This document shows, piece by piece, positions 62,261 through 64,000 of a DNA stretch of 64,000 nt. The notes beneath the pieces are model-generated. The model was not told where the DNA came from, did not search any database, and saw nothing but the letters and a program-made list of their open reading frames with translations. The stretch spans positions 1 to 64,000 of the forward strand of contig JBFWPT010000018.1 in the NCBI GenBank assembly GCA_050249835.1. The letters are read 5' to 3'. Each line of letters begins with the position of its first letter. Position 1 is the first letter of the stretch. Source of the stretch: Miltoncostaea sp050249835 (GTDB lineage: Bacteria > Actinomycetota > Thermoleophilia > Miltoncostaeales > Miltoncostaeaceae). The translations under genes were made by a program, and so were the position numbers.

Positions 62261-64000
62261 TCACGCTCCCTCCGCGCGGCCGCCGAGGTGGCGCGCGAGG
62301 AACTTCTCGACGGCGGCGAACATCTCCAGCCGGTTCTCGGGCTTCACGAAGCCGTGGCCCTCGTCGTCCTTGACCATGTACTCGACGTCCACGCCGCGGG
62401 CGCGCAGGGCCTCGACGATCTGGTCCGACTCGGCCTTGGTGACGCGGGGGTCGTTGGCGCCCTGGATGACCAGGAGCGGGGCCACGATCTCGTCCACCTT
62501 GTTGAGCGGCGAGCGGGCCTCGAGGTCGGCGAGCTGATCGGGGTCGTCGGGATCGCCGACGTAGCGGAACCAGGTGCTCGCCAGCAGCGGGCGCCAGTAG
62601 GGCGGGAACGACCGCACGAGCGTCACGAGGCTGGACGGGCCGACGACGGAGATGGCCGCGGCGAACACGCCGGGAGTGAAGGTGGCGCCCACGAGCGCCG
62701 CGTACCCGCCGTAGGAGCCGCCGTAGATGGCGACGCGCGACGGGTCGGCGATGCCCTCGGCGACGAGCCACCCGACCCCGTCGATGAGGTCGTCGTGCAT
62801 CTTCCCGGCGAACTCCTTCTCCGCCGCGTGGGTGAAGCTCTTCCCGAAGCCGGTGGAGCCGCGGTAGTTGACCTGCAGGACGGCGTAGCCGCGGTTGGCG
62901 AGGAGCTGGGCCTGGGGGTCGTAGCCCCAGGCGTCGCGGGCCCAGGGGCCGCCGTGGACGACGAGGACGGCGGGCAGGCCGCGGGGCTCGGCGTCGAGCG
63001 GCAGGGTGAGGTACGAGTGCAGCGGCAGGCCATCGCGGCTGGTGATGACGACGGGCGTCATCGGAGCCAGGGTGGCGGGGTCGAGCCACGGGCGGGAGCG
63101 GTACAGAAGCTCCGCCTCGCCGGTGTCGCGGCGGAAGATGAAGGTGGCGCCGGGGTCCCGGTCGTCGTCGAAGGCGACGGTCCACATGGTCTCGTCGGCG
63201 TCCTGGCCGGTGATGTGGGGGTCCCCGGGGTGCAGCGCGCGCACCCGCTCCCAGTCGCGGGCGAGGTCGGCGTCGAAGGCGTGCATCACGACCCGGTCGC
63301 GGAGGTACACCGCGCCCATCAGCTCGCCCGTCTTGTCGCTGATGACCGGGCCGGAGAGGTCGGCCTCCTCGTCCCCGTCGATGTCGCGCTCCGACCCGTC
63401 CGCCGGGTCGAGCTCCACGAGGCGCAGCAGGTCGCCGCCGCGGGCGCTGCCCACCCACAGGCGCGAGCCGTCCGGGGTGAAGGAGAAGGGGTGGCCGCCG
63501 TCCTCGTTGGCGTAGGTGGCGACGACCCGGAACTCCCCGTCCTCGTCGTCGCGCCAGAGGACCTCGTAGTCGCCGTCCGGCGTCTGCGCCCGGGCCGCCC
63601 GCAGCCGGCCGTCGCGGTCCGCGAGCCAGCCGATCACGTTGCCCGGGTTCTCGGCGAGCAGCTCGATCCGCCCGGTCGCCAGGGTGAGCCGGTAGGGGTC
63701 GAAGAGGGTCCGGTCGCGGAGGTTCATGGAGACGATGACGTGCCGCGGCGTGGACCGCGGCGCCGCGATCAGGCCCGCCCGTACCCCGGGGTACGGGGTG
63801 AGGTCGCGGGTGCGGCCCCGCCCGTCCCCATCGACGTCCACGGCGAGCACATGGCTGTTCTCGTCGCCGCCGACGTCCTGCCCATAGAGGATCCGCGTCG
63901 CGTCCCGGGACCACATGTAGGACCGGATCCCCCGGTCCCGGTCGTCGGTGACGGCAACCGCCTCACCACCATCGACGTCGCGCACCCACACGTTGAGCAC
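62261..64000 (-). CDS. S9 family prolyl oligopeptidase-like peptidase, N-terminus outside window
   Basis: At least 579 residues; the frame is still open at base 64000. An N-terminal beta-propeller (repeats such as YMWSRDATRILYG and FSFTPDGSRLWVG) shields a C-terminal alpha/beta hydrolase domain with nucleophile IYGGSYGGYAALVG, Asp in VIQGANDPRVTKAESDQ and His in KDDEGHGFVKPENR. It resembles acylaminoacyl peptidases/dipeptidyl peptidases that cut short peptides. No signal peptide can be judged because the start is missing. Confidence 0.92.
   Translation of the reverse strand: MLNVWVRDVDGGEAVAVTDDRDRGIRSYMWSRDATRILYGQDVGGDENSHVLAVDVDGDGRGRTRDLTPYPGVRAGLIAAPRSTPRHVIVSMNLRDRTLFDPYRLTLATGRIELLAENPGNVIGWLADRDGRLRAARAQTPDGDYEVLWRDDEDGEFRVVATYANEDGGHPFSFTPDGSRLWVGSARGGDLLRLVELDPADGSERDIDGDEEADLSGPVISDKTGELMGAVYLRDRVVMHAFDADLARDWERVRALHPGDPHITGQDADETMWTVAFDDDRDPGATFIFRRDTGEAELLYRSRPWLDPATLAPMTPVVITSRDGLPLHSYLTLPLDAEPRGLPAVLVVHGGPWARDAWGYDPQAQLLANRGYAVLQVNYRGSTGFGKSFTHAAEKEFAGKMHDDLIDGVGWLVAEGIADPSRVAIYGGSYGGYAALVGATFTPGVFAAAISVVGPSSLVTLVRSFPPYWRPLLASTWFRYVGDPDDPDQLADLEARSPLNKVDEIVAPLLVIQGANDPRVTKAESDQIVEALRARGVDVEYMVKDDEGHGFVKPENRLEMFAAVEKFLARHLGGRAEGA

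Overview
The window is one very GC-rich (about 74 percent by eye), densely packed bacterial chromosome segment with no rRNA, tRNA, CRISPR array, prophage or insertion sequence that I can see. Actinomycetota is strongly suggested by many GTG starts, start codons sitting 6-9 nt behind a TANNNT box (leaderless transcripts), an actinobacterial-type coproheme decarboxylase (HemQ), a large LuxR (LAL) regulator and many 4-base stop/start overlaps. The gene content (NurA-HerA-Mre11-Rad50 operon, UAP-like pyrophosphorylase, membrane-fused ECF sigma factor) fits a deep lineage such as Thermoleophilia better than Streptomyces or Mycobacterium; that placement is inference. No intergenic gap exceeds 300 bp.

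Layout. 1-2.8 kb: end of a GH16 protein, two PH-domain membrane proteins, a small Cys-rich protein and two copies of a structured 88-bp repeat. 2.8-5.7 kb (minus): coupled operon of YdeI-like protein, HGSNAT-type membrane protein, inositol monophosphatase and alpha/beta hydrolase, divergent from ispH. 6.8-11.7 kb: M23 peptidase; then on minus a zinc dehydrogenase, UDPGP-family uridylyltransferase and secreted protein. 11.7-16.7 kb: OsmC-like protein whose frame does not close, an ABC exporter, HemQ, a glucose/sorbosone dehydrogenase lipoprotein and small proteins. 16.7-22 kb: hypothetical, DedA protein, twin HTH regulators, phosphatase. 22-26.3 kb: rpsF-ssb-rplI-dnaB-purA (rpsR absent) and a 21-residue membrane peptide. 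26.3-30.9 kb (minus): ECF sigma factor fused to an anti-sigma-like zinc finger, membrane segments and about 78 Asp-Pro repeats; HD-GYP protein; beta-carbonic anhydrase.

30.9-46.7 kb is purine synthesis in two translationally coupled blocks, purD-B-C-S-Q-L-F and purM-N-H, separated by a LAL regulator and an FAD oxidoreductase; with purA this covers most of the route to IMP and AMP (no purE/purK here). 46.7-54.3 kb: secreted alpha/beta hydrolase, trypsin-like protease, alanine dehydrogenase, P-type ATPase and a DsbB/DsbA pair. 54.4-61.1 kb: nurA-herA-sbcD-sbcC, a DNA-end-processing operon. 61.1-64 kb: MFS permease and an S9 peptidase cut by the window end.

The most unusual points are: repeated use of CTG as start codon at CTGA stop/start overlaps (purQ, P-type ATPase, sbcC, probably the phosphatase); an apparent ATC start of rpsF; the ECF/anti-sigma/(Asp-Pro)n fusion; and the paired structured repeat at 2.3 and 2.7 kb, whose first hairpin shows a compensatory base-pair change.
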